Source: Arcobacter sp. LA11 (lineage in GTDB: Bacteria > Campylobacterota > Campylobacteria > Campylobacterales > Arcobacteraceae). From it: a stretch of DNA of 64,000 bases. A program made the position numbers and the translations under genes. A model generated the notes under the pieces. It had not been told where the DNA came from and ran no database searches. It saw only the letters and a program-made list of their open reading frames with translations. Positions 9,357 through 16,889 of this stretch are shown piece by piece (within the stretch, counting starts at the first letter, position 1; every line of letters starts with the position of its first letter). The stretch spans positions 124,001-188,000 of the forward strand of contig NZ_BDIR01000003.1 of NCBI RefSeq assembly GCF_001895145.1, read 5' to 3'.

Positions 9357-9398
9357 ATTCTAACAGATTGTAATTTAATTAAAATTGATTAAAATCAA
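9357..9398 (-). promoter_or_regulatory. FNR/CRP-type box at -41.5 of the minus-strand thioredoxin-cytochrome-TCS operon
   Basis: TTGATTAAAATCAA at 9385-9398 is a perfect TTGAT-N4-ATCAA match, inside a 7+2+7 palindrome (9384-9399). On the minus strand TAGAAT at 9362-9357 is a good -10, giving an inferred start at 9350. The box centre (9391.5) then falls at exactly -41.5, the class II activator position for FNR/CRP-family proteins. Which family member binds cannot be told. Confidence 0.6.
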
Positions 9399-9455
9399 TC
9401 TTTAAAACTTAACTTATTCTTAAATATTAGTAATAAATATAAAAAATTAGTTTAG

Positions 9456-9493
9456 GCACTTTCAAAGCACTTTCATCTGATAGAATTCATAAA
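9456..9493 (+). promoter_or_regulatory. Direct repeat and -10 of the dodecaheme cytochrome promoter
   Basis: GCACTTTCA is repeated at 9456-9464 and 9467-9475, an 11-bp period. Candidate -10 boxes follow: TAGAAT at 9481-9486 (start near 9493), or CATAAA at 9488-9493 (start near 9500). No -35 is seen. The arrangement fits activation by the OmpR-type regulator encoded at 7806-8456. Confidence 0.5.
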
Positions 9494-9495
9494 TG

Positions 9496-9513
9496 GTTGG
9501 GTATTGTCCCAAC
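9496..9513 (+). other. 5'-leader hairpin of the dodecaheme cytochrome mRNA
   Basis: GTTGGG (9496-9501) and CCCAAC (9508-9513) form a 6-bp GC-containing stem with a 6-base loop, close to the inferred transcript 5' end and 7 bases before the strong AAAGGAG ribosome binding site (9521-9527). It may protect the mRNA from decay. Confidence 0.4.
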
Positions 9514-9533
9514 AATACATAAAGGAGAAGAAG

Positions 9534-11900
9534 ATGAAAAGCTCGATGTTTAGAATTGCTAAAATCGCTTTTATTACAGCAATGCTTTCAACTTTTGCTT
9601 TTGGTGCGGTTGAGCATTCAAAAGGAAAAACTGAAATGGCTGCTGTTGAAGGTGGTGATTCATGTATCAAGTGTCATAAAGGTATTGAGTCTATTAGAGA
9701 CGAAAAATCTGACATGATGCAACAAATCGTTGCTATGGGTCAAGGTCTTGGCGATACTGCAGGTTGTGTAGTTTGTCATGGTGGTAACCCAGAAGATGGT
9801 ACTGTTGCAGGAGCACACAAAGGTGCACCAAAAGCTCACGCTGGAGGTTTATCTGAATTTGTTAGAGATCCAGGTTCTATGTGGATTGCTGATAAAACAT
9901 GTGGTATCTGTCACGCAGATACAGTAGAAAATACTATGAAGTCGTTAATGATGACAGAAGCTGGTAAAATCCAAGGTAATATGCATACTTGGGGAACATA
10001 TAATACTAAAAAAGTACAATATGCTAACTATGATGTAAAAGATGAAGATGGGAAAACACCTGCTTGGGGGACTAAGGTATATAAAGATTATATGGTAAAA
10101 ATGATCGATAAATATCCTGACCAATTCCCTACTGAGTTAAAACAACTTCCATTACCACCTAGTGGACCAGAAGATTTCGTTGGTAAATCAGAAGAAGAAA
10201 TTGGTGCTATGGCATCTATTACTTACCAAAGATCTGATTGTCAAAGATGTCACATTGGTGTAAGAGGTAGAAAAGGTAGAGGTGACTGGAGAGGTATGGG
10301 ATGTTCTGCATGTCATATGCCATATGGAAACGAAGGTATTTACGAAGGTGGAGATCCAACAATTGATAAAAAAGAACATGGTCATATGTTAGTTCACATG
10401 ATGCAAGGTTCTAGAGAAGCAAAAGTTAAAACACCATCTGGTATGGAATTTAGCGGTATTCACCCTGAAACTTGTAACTCTTGTCATAATAGAGGAAAAA
10501 GAATCGGTGTATCTTACGTTGGTTTAATGGAACAACCTTATGGTTCACCACTTCAAGCTGGTGGTAAATCACAATCTAAACATCATGGTAAGAGATATAA
10601 ACATATCAAAGAAGACTTACACTTTGAAGCTGGTATGACTTGTCAAGATTGTCACACATCTGTTGATATGCATGGTGATGGTACATTATTTGGTACTACA
10701 TTAGGTCAAGTTGAAATTGAGTGTTCTGACTGTCACGGTACAAATGACAAATATCCATGGGAATTAAAAATTGGTTATGGTGAAAAATTTGGTATCGATA
10801 CTCCTGAAGGTCCAAGAGGTATGACTAATGAGTTACCATACTTTATGACTCAAGGTACAGTATATGACAAGCAAGATGGATATTTACTATCAACTAGAGG
10901 GAACCCACTTGGTAACGTTGTTAAACATAAAGGTTCAAATAAAGTTACTGTTCACTTAGCATCTGGAAAAGATTTAGAAGTGCCTTTATTAAAATATAAA
11001 GCAGAGACTTCATCATGGAAATCTAAAAATGCTGATGTAGCTATGGGTAAAATTCAAGCACACATGGATAACCTAGAGTGTTATGCTTGTCACTCTGATT
11101 GGGCACCACAATGTTACGGATGTCACGTTAAAGTAGATTATACTCCTGGTAAATCTAAAATTGACTGGATAGCATCTGGATCAACTAACTTTAAAAATGG
11201 TGAAACATCTGAGTCTGTATTAGGTACTAAAGGTAAGAAATTATTTGGTAAACCAAGTGAAACTAGATCTTACTTAAGATGGGAAGACCCAATCTTAGGA
11301 ATCAATGGTGAAGGTCTTGTTACTCCTGTTATTCCTGGTTGTCAAGTTACATTTACGGTAATTGGACCTGATGGTAAAACATTAATTCTTAACAAACAAG
11401 CTAGAGTTTCAGACAATGGTCAAACAGTTGCTGGTACAGATATGGCACCAGTACAACCTCACACATCTGGAAGAAAAGCTAGATCTTGTGAATCTTGTCA
11501 CTCTAATCCTAAAGCTTTAGGTTATGGTATTAATGATGGACAATTTATCCAAAAACAAGGTGAAGATTTATACATGGATCTTCAAGATTTAAGAACTAAG
11601 AAATTTGTTCCAGCAAATAAAACTGTTCAAATGAAAGCAATTCCAGGTATGGATTACGATTGGTCACAAATTGTAACTAGAGATGGAAAACAACTTCAAA
11701 CTGTTGGTTCTCACTGGCCTGATTCAAGACCTCTTGATCAAGATATGAGAGAAAACATGGAGAAAACTGGTTTATGTATGGGTTGTCATCAAAATATGAA
11801 AAATGACGAACTATGGGAAAAAGTAAACACAGATAAGAAATTGAATGTTACAGAACATATCAATAAAATGCATGAGTTGATTAATAAAGCTGCTAAATAG
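9534..11900 (+). CDS. Periplasmic dodecaheme c-type cytochrome
   Basis: The ATG at 9534 is chosen because AAAGGAG precedes it and it begins a clear signal peptide (about 1-25, ending AFGA); an upstream in-frame ATG at 9504 lies in the leader hairpin. The mature protein of about 763 residues has 12 CXXCH motifs: CIKCH (44), CVVCH, CGICH, CQRCH, CSACH, CNSCH, CQDCH, CSDCH, CYACH, CYGCH, CESCH and CMGCH (748). Many extra histidines (HMLVHMM, KHHGKRYKH, DLHF) can serve as distal ligands. No membrane anchor or lipobox is visible, so it is soluble and periplasmic. It is either a multiheme oxidoreductase or an electron conduit. It lacks the CX15CH site of MccA-type sulfite reductases and the CXXCK of NrfA. 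Two heme pairs are very close (CYACH and CYGCH are 11 residues apart). I do not recognise the subfamily. Thioredoxin-fold genes on both sides suggest dedicated help with maturation. Confidence 0.85.
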   Translation: MKSSMFRIAKIAFITAMLSTFAFGAVEHSKGKTEMAAVEGGDSCIKCHKGIESIRDEKSDMMQQIVAMGQGLGDTAGCVVCHGGNPEDGTVAGAHKGAPKAHAGGLSEFVRDPGSMWIADKTCGICHADTVENTMKSLMMTEAGKIQGNMHTWGTYNTKKVQYANYDVKDEDGKTPAWGTKVYKDYMVKMIDKYPDQFPTELKQLPLPPSGPEDFVGKSEEEIGAMASITYQRSDCQRCHIGVRGRKGRGDWRGMGCSACHMPYGNEGIYEGGDPTIDKKEHGHMLVHMMQGSREAKVKTPSGMEFSGIHPETCNSCHNRGKRIGVSYVGLMEQPYGSPLQAGGKSQSKHHGKRYKHIKEDLHFEAGMTCQDCHTSVDMHGDGTLFGTTLGQVEIECSDCHGTNDKYPWELKIGYGEKFGIDTPEGPRGMTNELPYFMTQGTVYDKQDGYLLSTRGNPLGNVVKHKGSNKVTVHLASGKDLEVPLLKYKAETSSWKSKNADVAMGKIQAHMDNLECYACHSDWAPQCYGCHVKVDYTPGKSKIDWIASGSTNFKNGETSESVLGTKGKKLFGKPSETRSYLRWEDPILGINGEGLVTPVIPGCQVTFTVIGPDGKTLILNKQARVSDNGQTVAGTDMAPVQPHTSGRKARSCESCHSNPKALGYGINDGQFIQKQGEDLYMDLQDLRTKKFVPANKTVQMKAIPGMDYDWSQIVTRDGKQLQTVGSHWPDSRPLDQDMRENMEKTGLCMGCHQNMKNDELWEKVNTDKKLNVTEHINKMHELINKAAK

Positions 11901-11921
11901 TAGTTTAATTATCTAACTTAG

Positions 11922-11947
11922 AAAAAAGGGGTTTAGGCCCCTTTTTT
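11922..11947 (+). terminator. Rho-independent terminator of the cytochrome gene
   Basis: A 10-bp stem (six A-T pairs plus GGGG/CCCC) with loop TTTAGG ends in TTTTTT. It separates the cytochrome from the three genes that follow. Confidence 0.9.
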
Positions 11948-12023
11948 AATATCTAATTTTTTTTAATTATGTTATTATCCAGTCTAAATAATATAATTAA
12001 AAATAATTAATTAAAGGATACAA

Positions 12024-12704
12024 ATGAATACAAAATTATTTTCAAAAATGACTCTTAGCTCTATAATTACGGCATCTATAATATTTACAGGATGTGGAGA
12101 AAAAACGGATGAAGCAAAAAAAATAGAAAGCCCTGCAATTATTAAATCTGAAAAAGTTGAAAAAATGAAAGATGAAAAACCGGCAGAACCTAAAAAAGAA
12201 GCTATGTCTGTATATACAAAATATGATTCTGTTGTACAAGATGTATTCAAAGATGTTGCAAAAATTGCTCCAGAGGGAAAGCAAATGATATTAGTTTTTG
12301 GAACAAATACTGATCCTTATTCTGATAGATTAAAAGCAGATATACAAAATACTCCTGATTTAGAAAAAAGATTAAAAGAAGATTTTAATTCTTATTATTT
12401 TAAAGCTCATGAAAACTTAAGACATAAACAATTTCATGAAGGTGAAATGATGGATGTTGATACAAAAACTATGATTGCTGTTTATAGTGTAACTGCAACT
12501 CCAACTATTATCTTTACAGACGATAATGGTAAAGCTGTTATTGTTGTACCTGGGTATATGCCTCCAAAGCAGTTTTTAGTAACTATGGACTTTATGGCAG
12601 AAGGTAAATGGAAAGGTAAAGATAGAAAAAATGGAGAAGTATATGAAGCTTTAAGAGACTTCTATATTGCAAAAGGTATAAACGTAAAGAAGAAGGCTGA
12701 ATAA
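12024..12704 (+). CDS. Lipoprotein with cysteine-free thioredoxin-like fold
   Basis: This 226-residue protein has a lipoprotein signal ending IIFTGC (lipidated C24), a charged Lys/Glu-rich linker (about 27-60), and a thioredoxin-like domain (about 65-215) with strand MILVFGTNTD and cis-proline region SVTATPTIIF. Where a thioredoxin would carry CXXC the sequence reads TDPYSD, and C24 is the only cysteine in the protein. It therefore cannot do thiol-disulfide exchange and more likely binds or scaffolds a partner. The next gene, overlapping its stop by one base, encodes a related fold with an intact CPYC. Such pairs suggest a membrane-anchored adaptor plus an active redox partner; this is inference. 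Confidence 0.75.
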   Translation: MNTKLFSKMTLSSIITASIIFTGCGEKTDEAKKIESPAIIKSEKVEKMKDEKPAEPKKEAMSVYTKYDSVVQDVFKDVAKIAPEGKQMILVFGTNTDPYSDRLKADIQNTPDLEKRLKEDFNSYYFKAHENLRHKQFHEGEMMDVDTKTMIAVYSVTATPTIIFTDDNGKAVIVVPGYMPPKQFLVTMDFMAEGKWKGKDRKNGEVYEALRDFYIAKGINVKKKAE

Positions 12705-13177
12705 TGAAAAAGATTTTATTAACTTTTTTATTTTTAATAAGCTCACTATTTAGTAGTGAACTATTTAAAACTGGAAACAAACTTGTAGCAGATGGAAAAG
12801 GGGTAATCTTTGTTTTTGAGAGTGCAACCTGCCCTTATTGTGATCTTCTAAAAAAAGATTTCAAAGAAAATAAAGAGATGAACGAATTAGCAAAGAATTT
12901 CAATATTTACTTAATTGATAGAGAAAAAGAACAAGACTATATTGTAGGGAAAACAAAGAAAAAAGAGACTACTACTACATTAAGAATGGCTTTTTCAACT
13001 AAAAATACCCCTACAATTACAATCTTTGACAAAAACTGGAATAGAATATTTCAACTACCAGGATATGCACACCCAGAACAAATGATTACTTTTATGAAAT
13101 TTGTAAAAGGGTTACATGAAGGTAAGTATAAAACAGATCAATGGAAGAAATTCTTAAAAGATAATGGTGTTGAATAA
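12704..13177 (+). CDS. Periplasmic thioredoxin-fold protein with CPYC motif (SoxW-like)
   Basis: This 157-residue protein has a signal peptide (about 1-18, ending LFSS), a thioredoxin-like domain with motif CPYC (C43, C46) following VIFVFESAT, and a cis-proline in KNTPTITIF. CPYC is also the glutaredoxin motif, but size, signal peptide and the C-terminal LPGYAHPEQ region match SoxW-like periplasmic thioredoxins. It starts on the last base of the preceding lipoprotein gene (TAATG) and the next gene begins directly after its stop, so the three form a tight operon beside the 12-heme cytochrome. Likely role: reductant for periplasmic thiols, such as apocytochrome heme sites. Confidence 0.82.
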   Translation: MKKILLTFLFLISSLFSSELFKTGNKLVADGKGVIFVFESATCPYCDLLKKDFKENKEMNELAKNFNIYLIDREKEQDYIVGKTKKKETTTTLRMAFSTKNTPTITIFDKNWNRIFQLPGYAHPEQMITFMKFVKGLHEGKYKTDQWKKFLKDNGVE

Positions 13178-13531
13178 ATGAAAACTTTATTAAAAATTGC
13201 ACTTCTTTTTACTATTACTACATCTATTTTTGCAGAAGTGGTATGGTTAAAAGAAGCAAAGACAAGAATGAGTTGGAAAGATGCTATGCAATATTGTAAA
13301 GATATGAATGCAATTTTACCATCAAAAAAAGTTTTTCAAGAAATTTGGTATAAAAACAATAAAGCATCTGATATAGATGGATTTGAAATGTCAGTATCAT
13401 ATTGGACAAGTGATGAAGTAAAAGGAAATGAAAAGTATGCTGCTTATCCTTTTTATTTTGGAGAAGGTCGAGATAGTTGGTATTATAAAGCGGATCACTA
13501 TGGAGTAAGATGTATAAAAAAAGTTAAGTAG
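13178..13531 (+). CDS. Small periplasmic protein with DUF1566/Lcl-like domain
   Basis: This 117-residue protein has a signal peptide (about 1-20, ending SIFA) followed by a compact domain that reads like the Lcl/DUF1566 fold: MSWKDAMQYCKDM, a WTSDE segment, a YPFYFGEGR strand and a terminal YGVRCIKKVK. Two cysteines, one in each half, could form a disulfide. Its ATG follows the stop of the CPYC protein with no gap, so it belongs to that operon. The family is often found in secreted proteins of Campylobacterota and its function is unknown. Its pairing here with thioredoxin-fold proteins would make sense if its disulfide needs management. Confidence 0.65.
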   Translation: MKTLLKIALLFTITTSIFAEVVWLKEAKTRMSWKDAMQYCKDMNAILPSKKVFQEIWYKNNKASDIDGFEMSVSYWTSDEVKGNEKYAAYPFYFGEGRDSWYYKADHYGVRCIKKVK

Positions 13532-13548
13532 AGAATTAAATCTCTACT
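13527..13548. terminator. Bidirectional terminator between convergent genes
   Basis: AGTAGAGA (13527-13534) pairs with TCTCTACT (13541-13548) around a 6-base loop. A run of A on the left gives a T-run on the minus strand, so it best fits the ABC-F gene, and overlaps both stop regions. Confidence 0.65.
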
Positions 13549-15365
13549 AGCTTCTTTTCATATTCTTCTGTTATTTCATCTAAACTGAGTTGAGTTTCTT
13601 CTAGTTTTTCAAATTTCTCTTCTACTTCTTTTTCATGTCTTATTACAATCTGAGATAATTCAATCACTTTACTATTATCTCCAATATTTGAAGCTTGTAT
13701 TAATTCTGCTTGTTCCTTTTCAATTAAATCTTCAATTTCCATAATTGAATTTTCTAATTTTTCAACTTCTTTTTTTAAAGGGTTAGTTAATTTATTTCGC
13801 TCACTAATAAGTGCTGTTCTTAGTTTTTTATTCTCTTTTTTATTTATTTTAGGTTGTGCTTTTACTTTTTCTTCATTTATCTCTTCATCCCAACCAATTT
13901 TTTCAAGAAACTCATCATATTTTCCATCAAAGTACTCAGCTTTATCTTTTGCAAATACAATTAACCTATCACATACTTGCCTTAAGAGTTCTTCACTATG
14001 CGTTACTATAATACAAGAACCATCAAAATTCTTTATTGCATTAGTTAGAGCATCGATTGATTGCATATCTAAATGGTTTGTAGGCTCATCAAGAAATAAT
14101 AAGTTTACATCTTTAGCTAAAATCTGTCCTAACATTACCCTACTCTTTTCACCACCTGAAAGTAATGAAATTTTCTTAGAAGCATCATCTCCACTAAACA
14201 TCATAGAACCACAAATAGCTCTTACAGTAGCTTCTGGAAGTTTTGAATTAGATACATAAATTTCATCCATAATTGTATTATTTGGATTTAAATGTGCAAT
14301 GTTTGTTTGCCCGAAATGTGCAAAAGATGTTGAACCATGAAGTTCTATATTTCCGGTAAGTTGTTTTAGTTCACCGGCTATTGTATTTAATAATGTAGAT
14401 TTACCCTTTCCATTTTTTCCAATAATTCCTAAGGTTTCACCTTTTTTTAGAGTAAAAGAGATATCTTTAAAAAGTATATTATCGCTACTGTATCCAAAAC
14501 TTATATTCTTTATATCTAACAAAACTTTTGCCGGAGTATCTTTAAAATTAAAACTGAACTCTAAAGTAGACTCATTTACAATTGATTCCATATCATCCAT
14601 TTTTTCCAAAAGTTTAACTTTTGATTGTGCTTGTGCAGCAGTGGAAGCTCTAGCTTTATTTTTTGCTATAAATTCTTCAAGTTCTTTTCTTTTTCTATCT
14701 TGTGAAGCTTTTTGTTTTTCATAATGCTCATCATCCATACTTATTTGCTCATAGAACTTATAAGTATTTCCTTTTATCATAAATAGACTTTGTCTAATTA
14801 TTCCTATAGTATGAGTTGTTATACTATCCATAAAATCCCTATCATGGGTAATAAGTATAACTTCCCCTTCAAAAGACTTTAAAAACTGTTTTAACCATCG
14901 TAAAGATAAAATATCTAAGTAGTTTGTAGGCTCATCTAATAAAAGTAAATTTGGTTCAGAAATTAATAATTTAGCAAGATTTATTCTAATTTGATAACCA
15001 CCTGAAAAAGATAAAGGACTTTTATCTAAATCTTCTTGTGTAAAACCTAATCCAAAAAGCATCTTTTCAACTTTATATATGCTAAACTTATCATCTTCAT
15101 TAAGAGCAAGAGCAGTTTCTTCTCTTAAGCTATCTTCTGTAAATTCAAGATGCTGTTTCAAAGCACCAATTTTATACCCTTTTGGAATAATAATCTCACC
15201 ATCATCACTAGACTCTTCTCCGAGTATTAATTTAAATAGCGTTGATTTTCCAGTTCCATTTCTTCCTACTAAACCTACTCTATCCCCAGAACTTAATCTA
15301 AAGTCTAGATTAGAAAATAGTTTTTTAGAAGCAAAACTTTTTGAAATATTTGAAAGTTGTATCAT
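13536..15365 (-). CDS. ABC-F family ATPase (Uup/YheS-like)
   Basis: This 609-residue soluble protein has two ABC domains: Walker A GRNGTGKST and GKNGKGKST, signatures LSFSGG and LSGGE, Walker B LLLLDEPTN and LLFLDEPTN. They are joined by the arm/linker helices of ABC-F proteins (charged segment around 215-265), and a C-terminal coiled coil of about 100 Glu/Lys-rich residues follows. There are no membrane helices, which excludes a transporter. ABC-F proteins act on the ribosome, in translation regulation or rescue; Uup also affects DNA transactions. The C-terminal coiled coil is what makes it Uup/YheS-like rather than YbiT-like; the second ABC-F gene in this window (58173-59762) lacks it. It stands alone, convergent with the DUF1566-like gene. 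Confidence 0.88.
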   Translation of the reverse strand: MIQLSNISKSFASKKLFSNLDFRLSSGDRVGLVGRNGTGKSTLFKLILGEESSDDGEIIIPKGYKIGALKQHLEFTEDSLREETALALNEDDKFSIYKVEKMLFGLGFTQEDLDKSPLSFSGGYQIRINLAKLLISEPNLLLLDEPTNYLDILSLRWLKQFLKSFEGEVILITHDRDFMDSITTHTIGIIRQSLFMIKGNTYKFYEQISMDDEHYEKQKASQDRKRKELEEFIAKNKARASTAAQAQSKVKLLEKMDDMESIVNESTLEFSFNFKDTPAKVLLDIKNISFGYSSDNILFKDISFTLKKGETLGIIGKNGKGKSTLLNTIAGELKQLTGNIELHGSTSFAHFGQTNIAHLNPNNTIMDEIYVSNSKLPEATVRAICGSMMFSGDDASKKISLLSGGEKSRVMLGQILAKDVNLLFLDEPTNHLDMQSIDALTNAIKNFDGSCIIVTHSEELLRQVCDRLIVFAKDKAEYFDGKYDEFLEKIGWDEEINEEKVKAQPKINKKENKKLRTALISERNKLTNPLKKEVEKLENSIMEIEDLIEKEQAELIQASNIGDNSKVIELSQIVIRHEKEVEEKFEKLEETQLSLDEITEEYEKKLVEI

Positions 15366-15446
15366 AAGACTCTTTTTATATTTAATAAATTTTATTGAAG
15401 AGCGATTATATGATATTATGTGTTAGAAATTGGTTATTTTACTTTT

Positions 15447-16412
15447 TTATCTCCACCAATTTTTTGTTGGAGTATAATCCAATAAAGATATTACTTCACC
15501 CATAATAGGAAATCTAATATCTATATTATTCTTTTTTGCTAATGCACTAATCCTTTCAAAAGGTTCGTCCCAAGCATGTAAAGACAAGTCAAATGTACCA
15601 TTATGAATTGGAAATAATACCTTTGCATTTAAATCTTTGTGGGCTTGTATACTATCTTCTGGCAGCATATGAATATCTCTCCATTTTCTATTATAAGCTC
15701 CAACTTCAAGAAAGGACATATCAAAAGGACCATGATTAAAGGCAATTTCTTTAAATCCTTCAAAATATCCACCATCTGCACCAAAATAAAACTTTCCTTT
15801 TGGTGCTTTGATTACCCAAGAAGACCATAAAGTTCTGTCTCTGTCTAATAATGTTCTACCTGAGAAGTGTTGAGCTGGAGTACAAATAAACTCTATAGAA
15901 TCCTTCTTTTTACTATCCCACCAATCTAATTCAACAATATTACGCCTAAGAACCCCAAACTTCATAAGGTGTTGTCCAACTTCAAGAGTTGTATAAAAAG
16001 TTTCAACTTTATTCTTTAATTTTTTTATACTCTTTTTGTCTAGGTGATCATAATGGTCATGGGAAATTATTACTGATTTTATAAAAGGTAATTCATCAAT
16101 TTCTATTGGGTTATCATGGAATCTTTTTGGCCCCATAAAAGAAAAAGGTGATGCCCTATTGGAAAATACTGGGTCGGTTAAGATAAATTCATTTTCTATT
16201 TTATATAATAATGTTGAGTGTCCAAATCTTACTACACTATAATCTTCCATATTTTCCAAATCAGTTTTTGTTAAAAAATTAACTGGTATTTGATATTTAT
16301 GTTTTGGTTTAGCATTTTTTGACTTCTCTTTAATCATTGAAGCGATAATTGATAAACCTTCTTTAAATCTAACTTTATACTCTTTTTCAAGATTTTTATA
16401 TCTTTTTTTCAA
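15447..16412 (-). CDS. Metallo-beta-lactamase-fold hydrolase (UlaG/NAPE-PLD-like)
   Basis: This 321-residue protein carries the metal motif HDHYDHLD in SHDHYDHLDKKS, upstream RFGHSTLLYK, further ligands in CTPAQHFSG and GADGGYF, and a final HNGTF histidine. This is the layout of the RomA/NAPE-PLD/UlaG branch of beta-lactamase-fold hydrolases, which cut phosphoester or lactone bonds. The start is TTG at 16412-16410: AAAGGA lies 5 bases before it and the only nearby ATG is out of frame. The gene follows arsR in the same direction, and a perfect 16-bp palindrome lies 17 bases before its start, so it is almost certainly an ArsR-controlled gene. Substrate unknown. Confidence 0.82.
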   Translation of the reverse strand: MKKRYKNLEKEYKVRFKEGLSIIASMIKEKSKNAKPKHKYQIPVNFLTKTDLENMEDYSVVRFGHSTLLYKIENEFILTDPVFSNRASPFSFMGPKRFHDNPIEIDELPFIKSVIISHDHYDHLDKKSIKKLKNKVETFYTTLEVGQHLMKFGVLRRNIVELDWWDSKKKDSIEFICTPAQHFSGRTLLDRDRTLWSSWVIKAPKGKFYFGADGGYFEGFKEIAFNHGPFDMSFLEVGAYNRKWRDIHMLPEDSIQAHKDLNAKVLFPIHNGTFDLSLHAWDEPFERISALAKKNNIDIRFPIMGEVISLLDYTPTKNWWR

Positions 16413-16428
16413 TACATTCCTTTTATAG

Positions 16429-16444
16429 TTTGATAACTATCAAA
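16429..16444 (-). promoter_or_regulatory. Operator for ArsR-family repressor (MBL gene)
   Basis: TTTGATAACTATCAAA is a perfect 7+2+7 palindrome just upstream of the MBL-fold gene. A related copy with two deviations lies at the arsR promoter (16769-16784), which supports its reading as an ArsR operator rather than an FNR box, although it also matches TTGAT-N4-ATCAA. Confidence 0.6.
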
Positions 16445-16467
16445 TTATATATAGAAAAAAAGGGCCT

Positions 16468-16755
16468 TTATAAATCAATAAAACCTCTAATTTTCTCTAA
16501 AGTCTCTTTATTAATATGAGCTATTAAAAATTTACCATTTTTTTCAGTTGTAATTAAATTTGCATTAGTTAGTTCTTTTAAATGATGAGATATAGTAGGT
16601 GCTCCAATTTTTAAACAAGATAATATTTCAGAAATAGAACATTCGCATTTTTGCTCAAAATCTATATCTTCTTGTTTTGCAATTTCCTTATATATTTCTA
16701 ACCTATTCTCATTTGATAATGCTTTAAATATTTTTGCTAACTCTTTAGAATCCAT
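16468..16755 (-). CDS. ArsR/SmtB-family transcriptional repressor
   Basis: This 95-residue winged-helix protein begins LAKIFKALSNENRLEIYK and has the recognition helix region IGAPTISHHLKELTNANLI, diagnostic of the ArsR family. A CEC pair (residues 38-40) plus a further Cys (SCLKI) lies in the helix where ArsR/CadC proteins carry CVC-type metal or metalloid ligands, so it may sense a soft metal, arsenite or an electrophile; this is inference. It lies 55 bases upstream of the MBL-fold gene on the same strand. Matching palindromic sites at both promoters suggest autoregulation and control of that gene. Confidence 0.85.
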   Translation of the reverse strand: MDSKELAKIFKALSNENRLEIYKEIAKQEDIDFEQKCECSISEILSCLKIGAPTISHHLKELTNANLITTEKNGKFLIAHINKETLEKIRGFIDL

Positions 16756-16768
16756 TTCACTCTTTTAA

Positions 16769-16784
16769 TTTGATAGTTGTCGAA
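16769..16784 (-). promoter_or_regulatory. Operator for ArsR-family repressor (autoregulation)
   Basis: TTTGATAGTTGTCGAA matches the site at 16429-16444 except in the spacer and two positions of the right arm. It lies 13 bases before the arsR start codon and overlaps the region downstream of a TACAAT-like -10 read on the minus strand. Confidence 0.5.
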
Positions 16785-16813
16785 TTGTAATATAACTTAT
16801 TTTATTTGTCAAG

Positions 16814-16844
16814 AAAAAACCCACCTTCAAAAGAAGATGGGTTT
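16814..16844 (-). terminator. Terminator of the pyruvate dehydrogenase operon
   Basis: Read on the minus strand, a 12-base-arm stem with one mismatch and a TTTT loop is followed by TTTTTT. It lies 45 bases after the lpdA stop. Confidence 0.8.
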
Positions 16845-16889
16845 AAGAGGAAAGAAATAATTATTTTTAACTAGTCAAACTAAACTTTA

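Noticed and set aside
10188-10385. 65-codon minus-strand frame inside the cytochrome gene
   Set aside because: Exact antisense of heme-motif coding sequence; no ribosome binding site.
9534-11900. Identification as MccA-type sulfite reductase
   Set aside because: MccA has eight hemes with a CX15CH site and an mccBCD neighbourhood; here there are 12 CXXCH, no CX15CH (closest spacing found is CX13CH between two normal motifs) and different neighbours.
12011-12284. Two overlapping minus-strand frames rich in Phe and Ile
   Set aside because: Antisense to the lipoprotein start; the composition is a mirror of Lys/Glu-rich coding sequence.
15079-15426. 115-codon plus-strand frame
   Set aside because: Antisense to the Walker A region of the ABC-F gene; no motif of its own.
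16429-16444. FNR-type box upstream of the MBL-fold gene
   Set aside because: It fits TTGAT-N4-ATCAA, but the extended arms and a related copy at the arsR promoter point to the ArsR-family repressor.
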